In this document: positions 63,257-64,000 of the stretch, one piece after another
Numbering within the stretch: the stretch's first letter is position 1
Layout of the letters: each line of letters starts with the position of its first letter
NCBI GenBank assembly: GCA_913777945.1
Contig: CAJYTY010000022.1
Coordinates: 248,001 to 312,000 of the forward strand
Length of the DNA stretch: 64,000 nt
Origin: an uncultured Acinetobacter sp.
GTDB lineage: Bacteria; Pseudomonadota; Gammaproteobacteria; Pseudomonadales; Moraxellaceae
Reading direction: 5' to 3'
Position numbers and translations under genes: made by a program
The notes under the pieces: model-generated
Told to the model about the DNA's origin: nothing
What the model saw: only the letters and a program-made list of their open reading frames with translations
The model's database searches: none

Positions 63257-64000
63257 TCAGTGCGTTCGTGACTCACCTTGCTGATGTAAAAAATCCTGAA
63301 TCATCTCAATTACAACATCGGGTTTTTCTGCATGCAGCCAGTGGCCTACACCATCAATACTTTGGATATCTGCTTGCGGGAACTGTGCTGTAATTGGATC
63401 GTGATACTCGGGCAGGACGTATTCTGATAATCCACCACGAATCAACAACATCGGTTTATTCCATGGCTGAATTGGATGCCAACCAGCAATATGAGAATAC
63501 TGCTGTTCGATTGCATCGACATTAAAAAGCCAGTGGCCTTGATTAAACGATTTCAGCAAAAACATAATCACGCCATCTTCATGAATATACTGCTTCATGA
63601 TCTCGGTAGCTTGTTTACGGCTCAGCTCGTGCGGTTCAGCACGAACAGCGTTCAGTGCATTTAAAATAGCCTGATGACGATGCCCTTCATAAGCCACGGG
63701 ACTCACATCAAGTACAATCAGATGCGCAATACGTTCTGGATATAATCCAGCAATTTTCATGGCGACTTTTCCGCCCATTGAATGACCAATCACGGAAAAC
63801 TCAGTAATACCCAGTTCATCCAGTGTATCGATCACGTCCTGCGCCATAATTTCATAGTTTATTTCAGCACTGTGTGGAGAAGCCCCATGGTTGCGTAAAT
63901 CGAGCTGGATAATTTTATGATTGGTATTTAATGCCCGCGCAATCACCCCTAAATTTGACAAACTACCAAATAAACCGTGCAACAGCACAAGAGGTGCATT
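63257..64000 (-). CDS. Alpha/beta hydrolase (YbfF-like esterase), N-terminus outside the window
   Basis: At least 247 codons continue in frame past the right edge (sequence NAPLVLLHGLFGSLSN leads into the domain), so the true start lies outside. The fold is an alpha/beta hydrolase with LHGLFGS (oxyanion region), LDLRNHGASPHS, the nucleophile elbow IGHSMGGKVAM and a His near the end (GVGHWLHAEKPD). The pattern matches YbfF-type small esterases. It is convergent with queH and separated by that gene's terminator. Confidence 0.88.
   Translation of the reverse strand, partial: NAPLVLLHGLFGSLSNLGVIARALNTNHKIIQLDLRNHGASPHSAEINYEIMAQDVIDTLDELGITEFSVIGHSMGGKVAMKIAGLYPERIAHLIVLDVSPVAYEGHRHQAILNALNAVRAEPHELSRKQATEIMKQYIHEDGVIMFLLKSFNQGHWLFNVDAIEQQYSHIAGWHPIQPWNKPMLLIRGGLSEYVLPEYHDPITAQFPQADIQSIDGVGHWLHAEKPDVVIEMIQDFLHQQGESRTH

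Overview
The window looks like chromosomal DNA from an Acinetobacter-type gammaproteobacterium. The evidence is AT-rich codon use, a DcaP-type porin with an N-terminal coiled coil and Ala/Pro linker, a tandem SfnB/SnaA/MetQNI sulfur block, an AlaA-like aminotransferase with an N-terminal extension, and several Fur-type sites in front of TonB receptors and sodA. I see no transposase, phage gene, CRISPR array, rRNA or tRNA. Species cannot be fixed from the sequence alone.

Layout. 1-0.8 kb: end of a probable GST gene and an SDR oxidoreductase. 0.9-6.9 kb (minus strand): DUF4331 protein, small lipoprotein, His-rich TPR protein, TonB-dependent receptor and a TonB-like anchored protein, apparently one operon. 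7.4-10.1 kb (minus): a bufferin-type operon made of a secreted Cys peptide with four KCG motifs (HvfA-like), a DUF692/MNIO enzyme (HvfB), a DUF2063 partner (HvfC), an ECF sigma factor and an overlapping soluble zinc-finger anti-sigma. A DoxX protein is divergent (10.2 kb), followed by ChrA and a siderophore-type receptor. 14.6-18.4 kb: acyltransferase, YebC, Lrp/AsnC regulator, DcaP porin. 18.7-22 kb: gltIJKL glutamate/aspartate importer. 22.6-30.2 kb: GST, then two SfnB-like flavoproteins, SnaA/DszA monooxygenase and MetQNI. 30.3-36.5 kb: YchF, Fur-box-controlled Mn-SOD with a 37-codon membrane peptide behind it, then a LysR regulator divergent from a PfpI-like, YqhD-like and quinone reductase stress operon. 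36.8-43.4 kb: small secreted protein, lipoprotein, tautomerase-fold protein lacking Pro1, purT, glnD, dapC. 43.5-48.3 kb (minus): siderophore-type receptor, LysE exporter, AraC regulator, glutathione peroxidase, MsrB. 48.5-56.7 kb: AlaA-like, periplasmic asparaginase, dnaE, trmJ, cysE. 56.8-64 kb: two lipoproteins, a TenA/heme-oxygenase-fold protein, a membrane diguanylate cyclase, QueH and a truncated alpha/beta hydrolase.

The most interesting part is 0.9-10.9 kb. The two divergent promoters between hvfA and doxX share the element TGTAA-N17-CG(T/A)CTAA, which has the shape of an ECF sigma site, and the ECF sigma gene is the fourth gene of the hvfA operon. This suggests a self-activating switch held off by a small soluble anti-sigma with one HX3CX2C motif. 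It would control a modified copper/metal-binding peptide and its membrane partner. The neighbouring DUF4331/TPR/TonB-receptor/TonB-like operon is oriented the same way and may be a linked envelope system, but I could not find the same promoter element in front of it.

Remaining regions are mostly housekeeping and nutrient-scavenging genes. Points worth a second look there are listed in the findings.
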